From contig NZ_BMPP01000014.1 of the NCBI RefSeq assembly GCF_014647655.1, positions 84,307-116,734 on the forward strand: 32,428 nt of DNA, written 5' to 3'. Made by a program: the position numbers and the translations under genes. The first letter of the stretch is position 1. Every line of letters begins with the position of its first letter. A model generated the notes under the pieces. That model did not search any database. It had not been told where the DNA came from and worked only from the letters and a program-made list of their open reading frames with translations. Source of the DNA: Deinococcus malanensis. GTDB lineage: Bacteria > Deinococcota > Deinococci > Deinococcales > Deinococcaceae. This document shows positions 1 to 8,198 of this stretch, piece by piece.

Positions 1-1
1 A

Positions 2-1222
2 GCGAGTTACCCCTGGTCCTATACAGCCCCCGAAGGCCGCCTCACTACCCTGAGCCTGACGCCCGGCGAGAACAACCTGTACTTTGAACCCATCCTCGCC
101 GCCTCCAACGGCTGGGGTCCCGTCGAAATCGACCGCAGCAACGGCGAACAGGCCGCCGGAGACGGAAAGACGCTGAGCATCAACGGGAAGACGTACACCC
201 GCGGGTACGGCGTTCATGCGGGCAGTGAACTGCGCTTCAGCCTCAAAGGCACCGGAGCGAACTGCACACGGTTCACGGCGGATGTCGGGGTGGACGACGA
301 GGTCGGCAAGAAAGGCAAGGTGGTGTTCCAGGTGTTCCTGGATGGCGTCAAGGCGTACGACAGCGGGGCGATGAAAGGCAAGGACCCCGCCCGACAGGTG
401 GACCTGGACATCACCGGCAAGCAGGAACTGAGGCTGGTGGTGACGGATGCGGGGAACGGCATCAACTTCGACCATGCTGACTGGGCGCAACCCAAGATCT
501 TCTGCGTGGCCACTACACCCCCCACGACCCCGAACGTGCAGATGAGCCTGGCTCCACAGGAGCTGCTGCTTTTCCACAAGCACAGCGCGAACCTGAAGGC
601 GACCTTCTCGTCAAACGTGAACCTGGGCGGCCCGCTGGATCTGCGCCTGGAAAAGACCGCACCCTACAATGTGGATCTGCAACTAGTGACCACCCAAGTG
701 GACTTCAGCGGTCCCGGGACCGCGACACGCGACATCACCATTGCTGCACCCTACGGGCTCCCCCTCAGGAGTGAGGATCAGCGCGGTTCGTACCGGCTGA
801 TCGCCAGCCGCAATGGGCAGGACGTGGCGAGCGCGCTGGTCACGATTGACGTGAGGCGCCTGGCCATCACGACACGCTTCGAGCCGGCCTCCGTGAGTGG
901 CCGGGATGGAGAGACAAAGCGGGTGACGGTCGTCGTGACGATTGATCCTCCTCTCGAGGCACCGGTGGAACTTCGCGTGTACTTCTCAAATGAATTGTCG
1001 AAGGACAGCCTTGCCGAGATCGTGAACGTTGGTCCCAGCCGGGGCGATGGTGGGACCATGATGGCCGACGTGGACATCCTCTTTAACGACAATCCCACGT
1101 TGCCGGAAGATCTCCTTCTCAGGACCGTCAGCATGTCGGTGCACGTGGTGGGCATCAGGGAGTACCGGACGCCAGGCTACGGGGATCGGTGGGCGCCTTT
1201 GGAACTGAGAGTCATTCGCTGA
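2..1222 (+). CDS. NPCBM domain protein, 5' end outside window
   Basis: The reading frame is open from base 2 to the TGA at 1220-1222, giving about 406 residues with no start codon in the window, so the N-terminus is missing. Residues about 38-165 match the NPCBM/NEW2 carbohydrate-binding module: NGWGPVEIDRSNGEQAAGDG, then a GYGVHAGSELRF block, DVGVDDE, and a C-terminal INFDHADWAQPKIFC strand. The family is a beta-sandwich that binds sugars at the surface or in the periplasm. The remaining ~230 residues look like beta-rich Ig-like domains with no catalytic motif I can recognise. A strong hairpin follows the stop codon, so the gene ends a transcription unit. The missing N-terminus could hold a signal peptide or catalytic domain, so the precise role is unknown. 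Confidence 0.85.
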   Translation, partial: ASYPWSYTAPEGRLTTLSLTPGENNLYFEPILAASNGWGPVEIDRSNGEQAAGDGKTLSINGKTYTRGYGVHAGSELRFSLKGTGANCTRFTADVGVDDEVGKKGKVVFQVFLDGVKAYDSGAMKGKDPARQVDLDITGKQELRLVVTDAGNGINFDHADWAQPKIFCVATTPPTTPNVQMSLAPQELLLFHKHSANLKATFSSNVNLGGPLDLRLEKTAPYNVDLQLVTTQVDFSGPGTATRDITIAAPYGLPLRSEDQRGSYRLIASRNGQDVASALVTIDVRRLAITTRFEPASVSGRDGETKRVTVVVTIDPPLEAPVELRVYFSNELSKDSLAEIVNVGPSRGDGGTMMADVDILFNDNPTLPEDLLLRTVSMSVHVVGIREYRTPGYGDRWAPLELRVIR

Positions 1223-1244
1223 CCCACATCAGGACAACTTCAAT

Positions 1245-1284
1245 CCGGACCACCGTGTAACAACGGTGGTCCGGGTCATGCTTC
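1245..1284 (+). terminator. Intrinsic terminator after NPCBM gene
   Basis: A perfect 12-bp stem (1245-1256 with 1263-1274) encloses a 6-nt loop, starting 22 nt after the stop codon. The following tract is only modestly T-rich, so it may act as a terminator or as an mRNA 3' stabiliser. Confidence 0.7.
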
Positions 1285-1509
1285 TAAGACTTCATATCTT
1301 CAGGTGAGCCATCAGACTGCCCAGCTTCCGTTTTTGGGATGGCTTCTAACTCGACTCTGCCACTTCTTTTCAGGCCGAGCTCGGCCACAAAGCACAGCGG
1401 AACTGGTGCCCGGTGTACCTCCAAGGCTTGCTGCTCATTCCAGGCTTAAAACAGCCGATCTAGGGTGGATTGCTGATGGGCCCGCTCGCCTTTAGGCTAA
1501 GGTGTGGAC

Positions 1510-1878
1510 ATGCAATTTGTGGGGACTGTACTCGTCATGGCCAGCGTCGCGGCCTTCTCCTGGCTGACCCTGCGCGTCTGGCAGACCCGTTCACCGAAGA
1601 CTGCACGCTTCCTTCCCCTCCGCTTCCTGCACGCCTTCACCACCGTGTACTTCCCCCTGGTCGCGCACAGCTATCTCGAGACACTCCACAGGGTACAAAC
1701 CGAATATGCCAACAATGCCCTCAATATCGCCATGGCGTGGGGTGATCACCACAACGCGGTGATATTTTCTCGTGGCGCTGCTTTGGTGATCGCCGTGTAC
1801 ACGGTCATCTATGTGGTGGCAGTCCGCGCACATGTACAACGCGATGGCGCACGGCTGGCCCCCCATCAAAATACCTAA
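1510..1878 (+). CDS. Small two-helix membrane protein, unknown function
   Basis: This 122-residue frame starts at ATG 1510, with AAGG at 1499-1502 at a good distance for a ribosome binding site. A GTG two codons earlier (1504) is the alternative start. Two hydrophobic segments are visible: one at about residues 3-22 (FVGTVLVMASVAAFSWLTL) and one at about 88-106 (GAALVIAVYTVIYVVAV). Between them is a polar region of about 60 residues containing RVQTEYANNALNIAMAWGDH. The arrangement suggests an integral inner-membrane protein with an extracytoplasmic or cytoplasmic loop. I do not recognise a family. It lies alone downstream of the NPCBM terminator, and the composition and start signal favour a real gene. 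Confidence 0.6.
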   Translation: MQFVGTVLVMASVAAFSWLTLRVWQTRSPKTARFLPLRFLHAFTTVYFPLVAHSYLETLHRVQTEYANNALNIAMAWGDHHNAVIFSRGAALVIAVYTVIYVVAVRAHVQRDGARLAPHQNT

Positions 1879-2020
1879 GGGGCATCAAAAAGCCGGCTCC
1901 TGTAACGGCGCAAGATCAGTTTTGAGGAGTACCAAGCTCAAAGCCGTATCGGACACAGAAAAGAAGTGGCAGAGTACAGCTAAAGGAGTTCCTGCATGCG
2001 CCTGGGCTGGTGTCCGTCAT

Positions 2021-2142
2021 CTTCGCTGATCGTGTTGGCCCCCTGCCTGTGCGTGAGCTGGCGCGGGCAGGGGAGAGGTGGGATGGGGGTGGGGGAGGTG
2101 ACTGGAGGCGGGTTTCTTTAGATACATTTGCACGTTCACCTG
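2021..2142. repeat. Dispersed G-rich repeat, copy 1
   Basis: This ~120-bp segment aligns with 4594-4710. Shared blocks include CTTCNCTGAT, CTGCCTG, GCGGG.AGGGGAGAGG, a purine-rich G-run section, CTTTAG, ATACAT and CACGTT.AC. The first ~60 bp align without gaps. It contains no convincing coding frame. It occupies most of the gene-free stretch 1879-2243, in which nothing else was seen. Confidence 0.6.
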
Positions 2143-2243
2143 TGCAAAATCGACCGAACTCCAGGCCGTACCGAGTGCTCCTTCCAGAAAACTACCCTCT
2201 GCCGCTCTGGGCACGGCACGGACGACCGGGTCACAACCCCACT

Positions 2244-2480
2244 CTAACGACGAGTAGACTCGGTGTGATTTCCGAAATCCAACGGTTTTTGCTCCACCTC
2301 AGGTGGTAGACGGTCTTTGCGTTCAAAAAAGGGGCCAGGTATGCCTCCCGTATGATCGGCCCGCGGTTGAAAGAAGACGCTGTTGGTCCGCATCCCAGGA
2401 CCGCCCTGCTGCTCTCTGCCCTTAAACAGGGTGTGGAAAAAATGTCGTGCTTTCTCAAGCAGTGTCATGCCTTGTTTCAT
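2244..2480 (-). CDS. Small hypothetical protein
   Basis: The frame encodes 78 residues starting MKQGMTLLEKARHFFHTL, a short amphipathic helix, followed by a polar, proline- and charge-rich tail. The ATG at 2480 is preceded by AAGGGAGAG with about 7 nt spacing, a strong Shine-Dalgarno match and the main support for the call. No family is recognised and no membrane segment is visible. It sits alone in a gene-poor stretch, so a decayed remnant or chance frame remains possible. Confidence 0.4.
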   Translation of the reverse strand: MKQGMTLLEKARHFFHTLFKGREQQGGPGMRTNSVFFQPRADHTGGIPGPFFERKDRLPPEVEQKPLDFGNHTESTRR

Positions 2481-2619
2481 CTGCGTCTCTCCCTTCTGTA
2501 CCTGATGGTTTCTTCGCGGTTCTTCGCTATCTGGGATTCCAGGGGTGTATGCTTTGACGTCCAGAATTAACGGGATCCACCAGATTTGATCTGAGGTTCA
2601 GTCAGATGCATCCAGGGTT

Positions 2620-2961
2620 TCACTCCAGTTTTGGTGGCAGGATTAGCATGTTCAAGACAGGTTTTGACTGGATCACAACGTCTGACATACCTTCCAGACG
2701 GCGGTAGGTCACCCCAAACCTATCGTCCTGATCGGCGGGAACTCTGCACATCGTTTTCAGGAAGCCTGGGCACGAACCGGTCGACGGTTGCGGGAGGCGT
2801 TGGCTCCACTCGGGCAAGGACTGCACCTCTGGTGTCCTGCACCGCAGCTTCTGAGTGAAGTGCAGCGACGGACCGCACTCGAACGTCAATGTCGTAGCCG
2901 CCTGTGGTTCTGACATGGTCCCACTTGAGCTCAGGGCCGCAGCAAGAAGAACGAGGCTCAT
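2620..2961 (-). CDS. Doubtful small secreted protein
   Basis: A 113-residue frame from ATG 2961 begins with a hydrophobic stretch (MSLVLLAAALSSSG) followed by a polar body with four Cys residues. The frame remains open upstream of the ATG and would add a basic n-region (RKRPHACLDLAVLSG) typical of a signal peptide, but no ATG, GTG or TTG is visible there in frame. No good ribosome binding site precedes 2961. It may be a real exported protein with an unusual start, a gene that lost its start, or chance. Nothing else convincing was seen between 2962 and the terminator at 3260. Confidence 0.28.
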   Translation of the reverse strand: MSLVLLAAALSSSGTMSEPQAATTLTFECGPSLHFTQKLRCRTPEVQSLPEWSQRLPQPSTGSCPGFLKTMCRVPADQDDRFGVTYRRLEGMSDVVIQSKPVLNMLILPPKLE

Positions 2962-3259
2962 GCCTGACAGTACCGCAAGGTCCAGGCAGGCGTGAGGGCG
3001 TTTGCGTTCTACTGGGACACCTTGGTTCTGATGAACCTTCCTGGAGACGGAAATCCCGGAGCCACAGGCCTTACTTTTATCCGGAACGTGAACCTGCGTA
3101 CGGCCCGGCGCTTCCCACTACGTACGACGCCACCGCGCCGGCAGTACAGACCGCCGCAGATGAAAGCGTCTACGCGACGGAGGGGTGATGGGCCCTGGTG
3201 AAGACCGAGCAGACGGTCGGGGTTGACTCCCGGCTGTGGTGCAGGAGGAGTGCCCAAGT

Positions 3260-3288
3260 GGGTGGACCTCATGTCCACCCGCCCTTTT
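3260..3288 (+). terminator. Intrinsic terminator-like hairpin
   Basis: The stem GGGTGGAC (3260-3267) pairs with GTCCACCC (3273-3280) over a 5-nt loop and is followed by GCCCTTTT. This is a good rho-independent terminator for plus-strand transcription, yet no convincing plus-strand gene lies just upstream. It could end an unrecognised small RNA or a decayed gene. Confidence 0.6.
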
Positions 3289-3344
3289 CGTACGCCTTTG
3301 CATGGAACGGAGTACGGGCACATCGTCTTGCGGTGGCACGGCAT

Positions 3345-3725
3345 CTACCCGTAGAGCCGCACGGCCATCAGCAGTTTGATGCCAGTCACCGCCAGGACGC
3401 CCAGCCACCACCACTGCTCGGCGGGCGGCAGGTGGGAGGTCTGCGCGCCTTCCAGAAACGCGCGGCGTGCGCGCACGGCCAGGGTCAGGGCGAGCGCGCA
3501 CAGCGCCAGGTCCAGGAAGTCCACCCGCCAGCCGGACGTAATGATCGGCGGCGACGAGCCGAAGCTTACGGACTCGTCCCTACCGGCGTTCTGGGTCCAT
3601 GAGGTGGAACTGCGGTGGGTGACGCCGAACGTGAGGTTGAGCAGGAACCCGGATGCGGCTACGGCCAGCGCGACACGCTAATCCCGTCGCAGCGTCATCA
3701 AGGCGGGAGTCACAGCCTCAGTCAT
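3345..3725 (-). pseudogene. Small membrane protein gene with in-frame TAG at codon 16
   Basis: From ATG 3725 the frame reads 15 codons (MTEAVTPALMTLRRD), meets TAG at 3678-3680, then continues without another stop for 110 codons to TAG 3345-3347. The downstream part looks coding, with three hydrophobic segments: VALAVAASGFLLNLTFGV, then after a polar loop FLDLALCALALTLAV, then WWWLGVLAVTGIKLLMAV. An Arg-rich RARRAF motif follows the second segment. No ATG, GTG or TTG lies shortly after the TAG, so a simple late start is not available, although CTG is. It is most simply a nonsense-inactivated gene; a sequencing error or readthrough is the alternative. No family is recognised. Confidence 0.6.
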
Positions 3726-4044
3726 GGCTGAAGTCTAGTCGCGCTCCCGGCGGTCGGGGAGAAGATTTGTCGGGCTCCAGCTCCGGTGGCCTCTCGCCGT
3801 GGAGCTGGCGTCTGGCAGTGGGGTCCTGAGTAGCTTTCCAACCTGTGACGCGTACCGCAGCACCCGGGGTGTGAAACGCGATTTCCTCTGTCAGCCCTTG
3901 CCGGGGCAATCTATCTCGTTCGTGACGAATTGGCTCGTCCCCGTCAGCCCGGATGTCCGGAACTCGCCACCTCGAACTGGTGGCAGGCCTCCCCCAGCAG
4001 CTTGACGCCGTCTGCGACTGCGCTGCTTATGAAACACTGTTCAC
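3726..4044. other. Intergenic region, nothing recognised
   Basis: This 319-nt stretch separates the interrupted membrane-protein gene from the repeat-protein gene. Short open frames exist on both strands but none has a start signal or protein-like composition. No clear hairpin or promoter was seen. Confidence 0.5.
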
Positions 4045-4521
4045 ATGACAACCGTGACGGGTCGGGTGGGTGGCCGTTCCCAGGGCTATGACGTGAAACT
4101 CAGCGGCACCAGCGACCAGCTCAAAGGAAGGATTGGCGGGATGCATGTCGGCCGTGACCTGAGGCTCCAGATCACAAGAACGCAGATCACAGGACGGCTT
4201 GGTGGCTCGAAAATTGGCCACGATGTCAACCTTGCGCTGGGCGACCATACCCTGTCCGGTCGCTTGGGAGGCGGGATGCTGGGCAGGAACGTCGACCTGA
4301 CCGCCAGCGGCAGCAGTGTGGCTGGGCGTTGCGGTGGACTGATGAGTGGTTTTGACGTGATGCTCACGATCACGGACGATGGGGTGAAAGGGCGGTTGGG
4401 CGGGGAGAGGATTGGCGCGGATGTCAGCCTGACGGGCGACGCCCCTCCCCTGGTGATGGCTCTCGCTGCGACGTTGGCGTACGACAGCCTGTTGGAGGAC
4501 TCGACCGTCGCTGCCGGGTAG
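4045..4521 (+). CDS. Six-repeat (22-residue) glycine-rich solenoid-like protein
   Basis: The 158-residue protein is almost entirely six tandem repeats of exactly 22 residues, at residues 6-27, 28-49, 50-71, 72-93, 94-115 and 116-137. Consensus: G-R-[LIV]-G-G, two variable residues, a mostly aliphatic residue, G-x-[DN]-[VL]-x-L, then six variable residues, an aliphatic residue and a variable one. The invariant GRxGG and GxDVxL blocks suggest two short beta strands separated by tight turns, as in beta-solenoid folds. There is no signal peptide or membrane segment, so it is probably cytoplasmic. The tail (138-158) is non-repetitive. ATG 4045 lacks a strong Shine-Dalgarno sequence. The function is unknown. 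Intact repeat spacing despite diverged sequence argues for purifying selection. Confidence 0.8.
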   Translation: MTTVTGRVGGRSQGYDVKLSGTSDQLKGRIGGMHVGRDLRLQITRTQITGRLGGSKIGHDVNLALGDHTLSGRLGGGMLGRNVDLTASGSSVAGRCGGLMSGFDVMLTITDDGVKGRLGGERIGADVSLTGDAPPLVMALAATLAYDSLLEDSTVAAG

Positions 4522-4593
4522 TGGCTCCGGCTCATTGATGAGCGAACACATGGAAGTGACTTACTCGCTTCTGGTGCTCGCATTCTTCCCCAC

Positions 4594-4710
4594 CTTCCCT
4601 GATCTCATTGATGCTCTGCCTGGGCGTGTGCTGGTGCGGGAAGGGGAGAGGAGTGAGGTGGGGTGAGGAGGAATGGGGATGCTTTAGCAATACATCCTCA
4701 CGTTTACAGG
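4594..4710. repeat. Dispersed G-rich repeat, copy 2
   Basis: This is the partner of 2021-2142, in the same orientation, about 2.45 kb away and a few bases shorter. The conserved right end (CTTTAG, ATACAT, CACGTTTACAGG) overlaps the stop codon of the rhtA-like gene by a few bases. It fills most of the gap between the repeat-protein gene and that transporter gene. Confidence 0.6.
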
Positions 4711-5591
4711 ACTTTATCGCTCTGGTCAGGAGCCCGCGGGGTCCGGGTCGTGAGAGCGGTGCCCGCACTGGCCACCACGACCAGTGTCACCGCGACCCAG
4801 CCGCTGAGTGCCAGCACCTCATGCAGGAACACCACCCCACAGATCGCTGCCACCGCCGGTTCCAGGCTCAGCAGCACGCTGAAGGTCCGCGACGGCAGGG
4901 TACGCAACGCCACCAGTTCCAGCGTGAACGGCGCTGCACTCGACAGCACCGCCAGCGCAGCACCCGTCACCAGCAACCCAGGCGTCAGGTGACTCAGGTC
5001 TCCAGACAGCAGCACGAACGGCGCCACCGTCAGCGTGGCCACCACCATCCCGACCGCCACGCCGGTGCCACTGGGCATCACCTCAGACACCCGGCTGCCC
5101 AGCAGCACGTACGCCGCCCAGCACCCTCCAGCCAGCAGGGCCAGCAGCATGCCCAGACCATCCGTGCCCCCGCCACTCCAGGGCGTGATCATCGCCACAC
5201 CCACCCCGGCGAACAGCACCCAGATCACATCCAGCGCCCGGCGTGATCCCGAGACCGCCAGCAACAGAGGCCCGACGAACTCCAGGGTCACGGCCAGCCC
5301 CAGGGGGATGCGTGCCAGGGAGAGGTAGAACAGCAGGTTCATGGTGCCCAGCACCACCCCGTACGGCAGCACTGCCCGCCACTGCGCGGCCGTCAACGTC
5401 TTCAGGGCCGGCCGGAACACCAGCAGCAGGATCACGGCTGACAGCCCGATTCGCAGTCCCGTCGTGCCTACTGCTCCCATCAGCGGGAACACGCCCTTGG
5501 CGATGGCCGCTCCGCCCTGCACGCTGAGCACCGACAACAACAGGGCCGGCACAGCCGGCAGGACGGGAAGCGGTGTGGCGAGACGAAGCAT
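4704..5591 (-). CDS. rhtA: RhtA-like threonine/homoserine exporter (EamA/DMT family)
   Basis: The 295-residue protein has the ten hydrophobic helices of the drug/metabolite transporter superfamily, arranged as two EamA halves. It follows E. coli RhtA closely in length and signature stretches: VQGGAAIAKGVFPLMGAVG near residue 25, GTMNLLFYLSLARIPLG near 82, LEFVGPLLLAV near 103, GCWAAYVLLG near 157 and LPSRTFSVLLSLEPAVAA near 232. RhtA exports threonine, homoserine and similar amino acids across the inner membrane; the exact substrate here is inferred. It is transcribed divergently from a LysR regulator 104 bp away, the usual arrangement for a regulator controlling an exporter. The start at 5591 has only a weak ribosome binding site. 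Confidence 0.85.
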   Translation of the reverse strand: MLRLATPLPVLPAVPALLLSVLSVQGGAAIAKGVFPLMGAVGTTGLRIGLSAVILLLVFRPALKTLTAAQWRAVLPYGVVLGTMNLLFYLSLARIPLGLAVTLEFVGPLLLAVSGSRRALDVIWVLFAGVGVAMITPWSGGGTDGLGMLLALLAGGCWAAYVLLGSRVSEVMPSGTGVAVGMVVATLTVAPFVLLSGDLSHLTPGLLVTGAALAVLSSAAPFTLELVALRTLPSRTFSVLLSLEPAVAAICGVVFLHEVLALSGWVAVTLVVVASAGTALTTRTPRAPDQSDKVL

Positions 5592-5684
5592 GCCGCTCAG
5601 TGTCGGTGAGGGCTCCTCGCTTGCCTACGGGGCAACATCCGAGACTCGCATGGACAGTCATCGGAACTTCCGGGGACCCGGCAG

Positions 5685-5690
5685 TACAGT
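5685..5690 (+). promoter_or_regulatory. Probable -10 element of leaderless lysR gene
   Basis: TACAGT ends 5 nt before ATG 5696 and no Shine-Dalgarno sequence is present. This matches the leaderless -10/start spacing known in Deinococcus. No good -35 was found, so the call is inferred. Confidence 0.4.
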
Positions 5691-5695
5691 GAACC

Positions 5696-6613
5696 ATGCC
5701 CGCCACGGCCACCCTGATTCAACTGCGCGCCTTCGTCGCTGCGGCAGAATCTGGCAGTTTCGGGCGGGCTGCTGTGGTCCTCGGCCTGTCCCCCAGCAGT
5801 GTCAGTGAAAGTGTGCAGGCGCTGGAGCAGCTGCATGGTCAGCCCCTGTTCCAGCGGTCCCCCCGGGGCATTACCCTCACGCCGGCCGGGGAGCGTGCGC
5901 TGCCTCACGCACGGCTGACCGTACACCACAGTGAAGACTTCGCGCTGGCCGTGGACGAACGCCGCGCACTGGAAGGAACGCTGACCGTGGCGACCTTCCG
6001 CAGCCTGGGCGTGCACCTGCTGCCTCCCATCCTGGCTTTGCTGCGCCGCCGCCACCCGGGACTCCAGGTCCGAATCCTGGACGGCACGCTCGGCGAGGGT
6101 GGAGAGCAGCTCGTGCAGGACGGCCGGGCCGACGTCGCTTTTCTCGAGCTGAGCGCCCAGACCCCGCTGTTGACCCAACCCGTCATTCACGACGATTACG
6201 TGGTCGTGTGCCCCCGTTCCCACCAGGCTGGTCCACTGACTGCGGATATGCTTCAGGCTCAGCCCCTGTTGCTGTTCCCCCAGGAGCACGCCTGCAACGC
6301 GACCGTGCACCGCCACCTCCAGAGCTTCCTTCCACCTGACATGGTGGTGCAGGAGATTGCCGAGGATGAAGTGATGCTGTCGATGGTGGAACACGGCCTG
6401 GGTCTCGCCGTGATGCCCCGGCTGGCCGTGTTGCCCCTGCGGGAGAACCTGATGGTTCATCCCCTGCCGGTCCCTCTGCCGCGCGTGCTGGGCATCGCGA
6501 TCAAGCCGGGGCGGACCGGGTTGCCACACCTGCGAGCCTTCACGGAGGCCCTCCGGGCATACCAGGCCACGCCTGCCTTCGCACGGCTTCAGGCCCTCCT
6601 CCAGTCCGCCTGA
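5696..6613 (+). CDS. LysR-family transcriptional regulator
   Basis: The 305-residue protein has the LysR layout: an N-terminal winged helix-turn-helix at about residues 5-64 (LRAFVAAAESGSFGRAAVVL, then LSPSSVSESVQALE and the typical GITLTPAGE wing), a linker helix, and an effector-binding domain from about residue 92 to 300. The effector domain shows the usual alternating alpha/beta halves with GHGLGLAVMP-like spacing in the conserved segment EHGLGLAVMPRLAVLP. It is divergent from the rhtA-like exporter and probably controls it and itself in response to an amino acid or related metabolite; the ligand cannot be read from sequence. It probably has a leaderless mRNA starting at the ATG. Confidence 0.88.
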   Translation: MPATATLIQLRAFVAAAESGSFGRAAVVLGLSPSSVSESVQALEQLHGQPLFQRSPRGITLTPAGERALPHARLTVHHSEDFALAVDERRALEGTLTVATFRSLGVHLLPPILALLRRRHPGLQVRILDGTLGEGGEQLVQDGRADVAFLELSAQTPLLTQPVIHDDYVVVCPRSHQAGPLTADMLQAQPLLLFPQEHACNATVHRHLQSFLPPDMVVQEIAEDEVMLSMVEHGLGLAVMPRLAVLPLRENLMVHPLPVPLPRVLGIAIKPGRTGLPHLRAFTEALRAYQATPAFARLQALLQSA

Positions 6614-6631
6614 AGGGACAACCAGAGTCAA

Positions 6632-6659
6632 GCGCTCAGGAGTGCCCCCCGCTGAGCGC
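6632..6659 (+). terminator. Hairpin after lysR gene
   Basis: An 8-bp stem (GCGCTCAG at 6632-6639 with CTGAGCGC at 6652-6659) lies 18 nt after the LysR stop codon, between convergent genes. No T-run follows, so termination is only a possibility. The rest of 6614-6883 shows nothing recognised. Confidence 0.4.
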
Positions 6660-6883
6660 GGAAAGCCTTTCACCATCCATTTCAGGCACACAGCAATCCT
6701 CTGACTGCATTGTCACTGCACAATGAGAAATGCTTGTGCACAGGCTGATTGTCGTTGGCACTTGAGCAGGTGGAACCAGGCCGCTCCTCGACCTCGCGGC
6801 CCATTTCCCCGCTGACTTTCCGGTCGCCATCTGCGTGACCCCCACATCCCGGCCTCCACTCCCAGCCACCTGCTGATTCAAGC

Positions 6884-7801
6884 TCAGGTGTCCTGCCCTG
6901 CCTTTCTTGCGTTGGCCATCGGCACAAGCTGGCTGTAAAGCAGTCCGCCGATCATCAGCACCGCGCCAAGCATGCCGCGTAGACCAATGGCCTCATGCAG
7001 GAACACCAAGGAGGCAAGCACGGTGAACAGCGGCTCCAGCGACAGAATGATCACGGTCTCGCTGGGACTGACCCGGCGCTGGCCGTGAATCTGACACAGG
7101 TACATCCCCACCGTGCCGATCAGACTGACAAACACCAGCGCCCCCCAGGTGCTCACTGGCGGCAGGTGAAGCGGGGTGGCGGCGAGGGATGCCTGCCCGA
7201 ACATCCATACGGCGCTCAGCAGGGCGTTCGTCAGGATGCTGATGGTGGTTAAGGTCAGCGCCGCGTGGAGGTGAGCGACCTTTCCCAGGAACAGCACGTA
7301 AGCGGTGTAGCTCACGGCCGTGCCGAGCACCAGTGCGTCGCCGATGTTGAGAGGGGTGCCCTCGAGAGAGAGAAAGGCCAGGCCCACGAGGCACAGGACC
7401 GCCCCAATCCAGACCGCTGAGGGCACCCGCTGACGCGCCAGAAACGCGGTAGCCAGCGGTGCCAGAATCACCGCGAGGCCAGTGATGAACGCGGCACGGT
7501 TGGCCGTGGTGAACGCCAGACCAGCTGTCTGGGTGCTGACGACGACGAACAACAGCACGCCAATGACAGCGCCATGCCGCCAGAGATGGGGTGAGGTGGC
7601 GTGACGCAGGAAGGGCAGCAGCGGCAAGGCCGCGAGGACATACCGCCAGGTCATGAGTTCGGCGGTGCTCAGCACGGTGGTCAGGTTTTTCACCACCACG
7701 AACATGGTGCCCCACACGAAGGCAACAAAGAGCAGCAGGCCCACCCCCAGAAGGTGCGATGCCGGAGTGGGAGGGACGGTTCGAACGGAGGGAGAAGACA
7801 T
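6884..7801 (-). CDS. EamA/DMT-family transporter
   Basis: The protein is 305 residues from ATG 7801, which has AAGGA about 6 nt upstream; a longer in-frame extension to 7873 lacks such a signal. It has ten predicted helices in two EamA repeats, with family hallmarks: VAFVWGTMFVVVKN near residue 22, an ELMTWRYVLAALPLLPF stretch, TANRAAFITGL near 100, and a second-half LSLEPLFTVLASLVFLHE near 257. The family exports amino acids, metabolites or drugs through the inner membrane; the substrate is not identifiable here. It is convergent with the LysR gene. It is not a close copy of the RhtA-like neighbour, so the two are separate members of the superfamily. Confidence 0.85.
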   Translation of the reverse strand: MSSPSVRTVPPTPASHLLGVGLLLFVAFVWGTMFVVVKNLTTVLSTAELMTWRYVLAALPLLPFLRHATSPHLWRHGAVIGVLLFVVVSTQTAGLAFTTANRAAFITGLAVILAPLATAFLARQRVPSAVWIGAVLCLVGLAFLSLEGTPLNIGDALVLGTAVSYTAYVLFLGKVAHLHAALTLTTISILTNALLSAVWMFGQASLAATPLHLPPVSTWGALVFVSLIGTVGMYLCQIHGQRRVSPSETVIILSLEPLFTVLASLVFLHEAIGLRGMLGAVLMIGGLLYSQLVPMANARKAGQDT

Positions 7802-8008
7802 GGCACTTCCTTGGTGGAGAGGGCAATTTTGTAGAGCGGTGATTGACAGGGACTTTTTACGTGCAGCACGCATGGTGCGGACAAGTTGGCCGTCTGCGGC
7901 AGGTGCGCACTACACAAGCATGGAGTTGGACAGCCCGTTCTGGAGGTCGAACTCAGCTGAGCGACAACGATGGTACCGCCGTCTCGCCTGCGCTACACCC
8001 TGATTCTT

Positions 8009-8089
8009 TCAGGCCTCTGTGTCCCGCCCTGCGTGCCTGGCTTTAGCGATGGGCCTCAGTTGGCTGTAGGGTGAAGCGGCGGTGAGCAC
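8009..8089 (-). pseudogene. C-terminal remnant of a second EamA transporter
   Basis: The last ~26 codons before TGA 8009-8011 read VLTAASPYSQLRPIAKARHA then GRDTEA. They align with the extreme C-terminus of the upstream EamA protein (VLMIGGLLYSQLVPMANARK then AGQDT) with one codon missing. The DNA similarity continues just past both stop codons (6871 and 8000). No transporter sequence remains further upstream (8090 onward), so this is a truncated duplicate. Nothing else was recognised between 7802 and 8198. Confidence 0.6.
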
Positions 8090-8198
8090 GTATGACAGTA
8101 TCTGGTCAGCGTGGAGTTCCGAGCGCGAATCCCACCCCTCTCACGGTCCGGATCACCCCGTGACCACCTCACGCAGGCTCTCCACTGTCCGCGCGTCC

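Noticed and set aside
5597..6691. A 364-codon minus-strand frame opposite the LysR gene
   Set aside because: Gln/Gly/His-rich antisense translation; the plus-strand LysR helix-turn-helix and effector domain are unmistakable.
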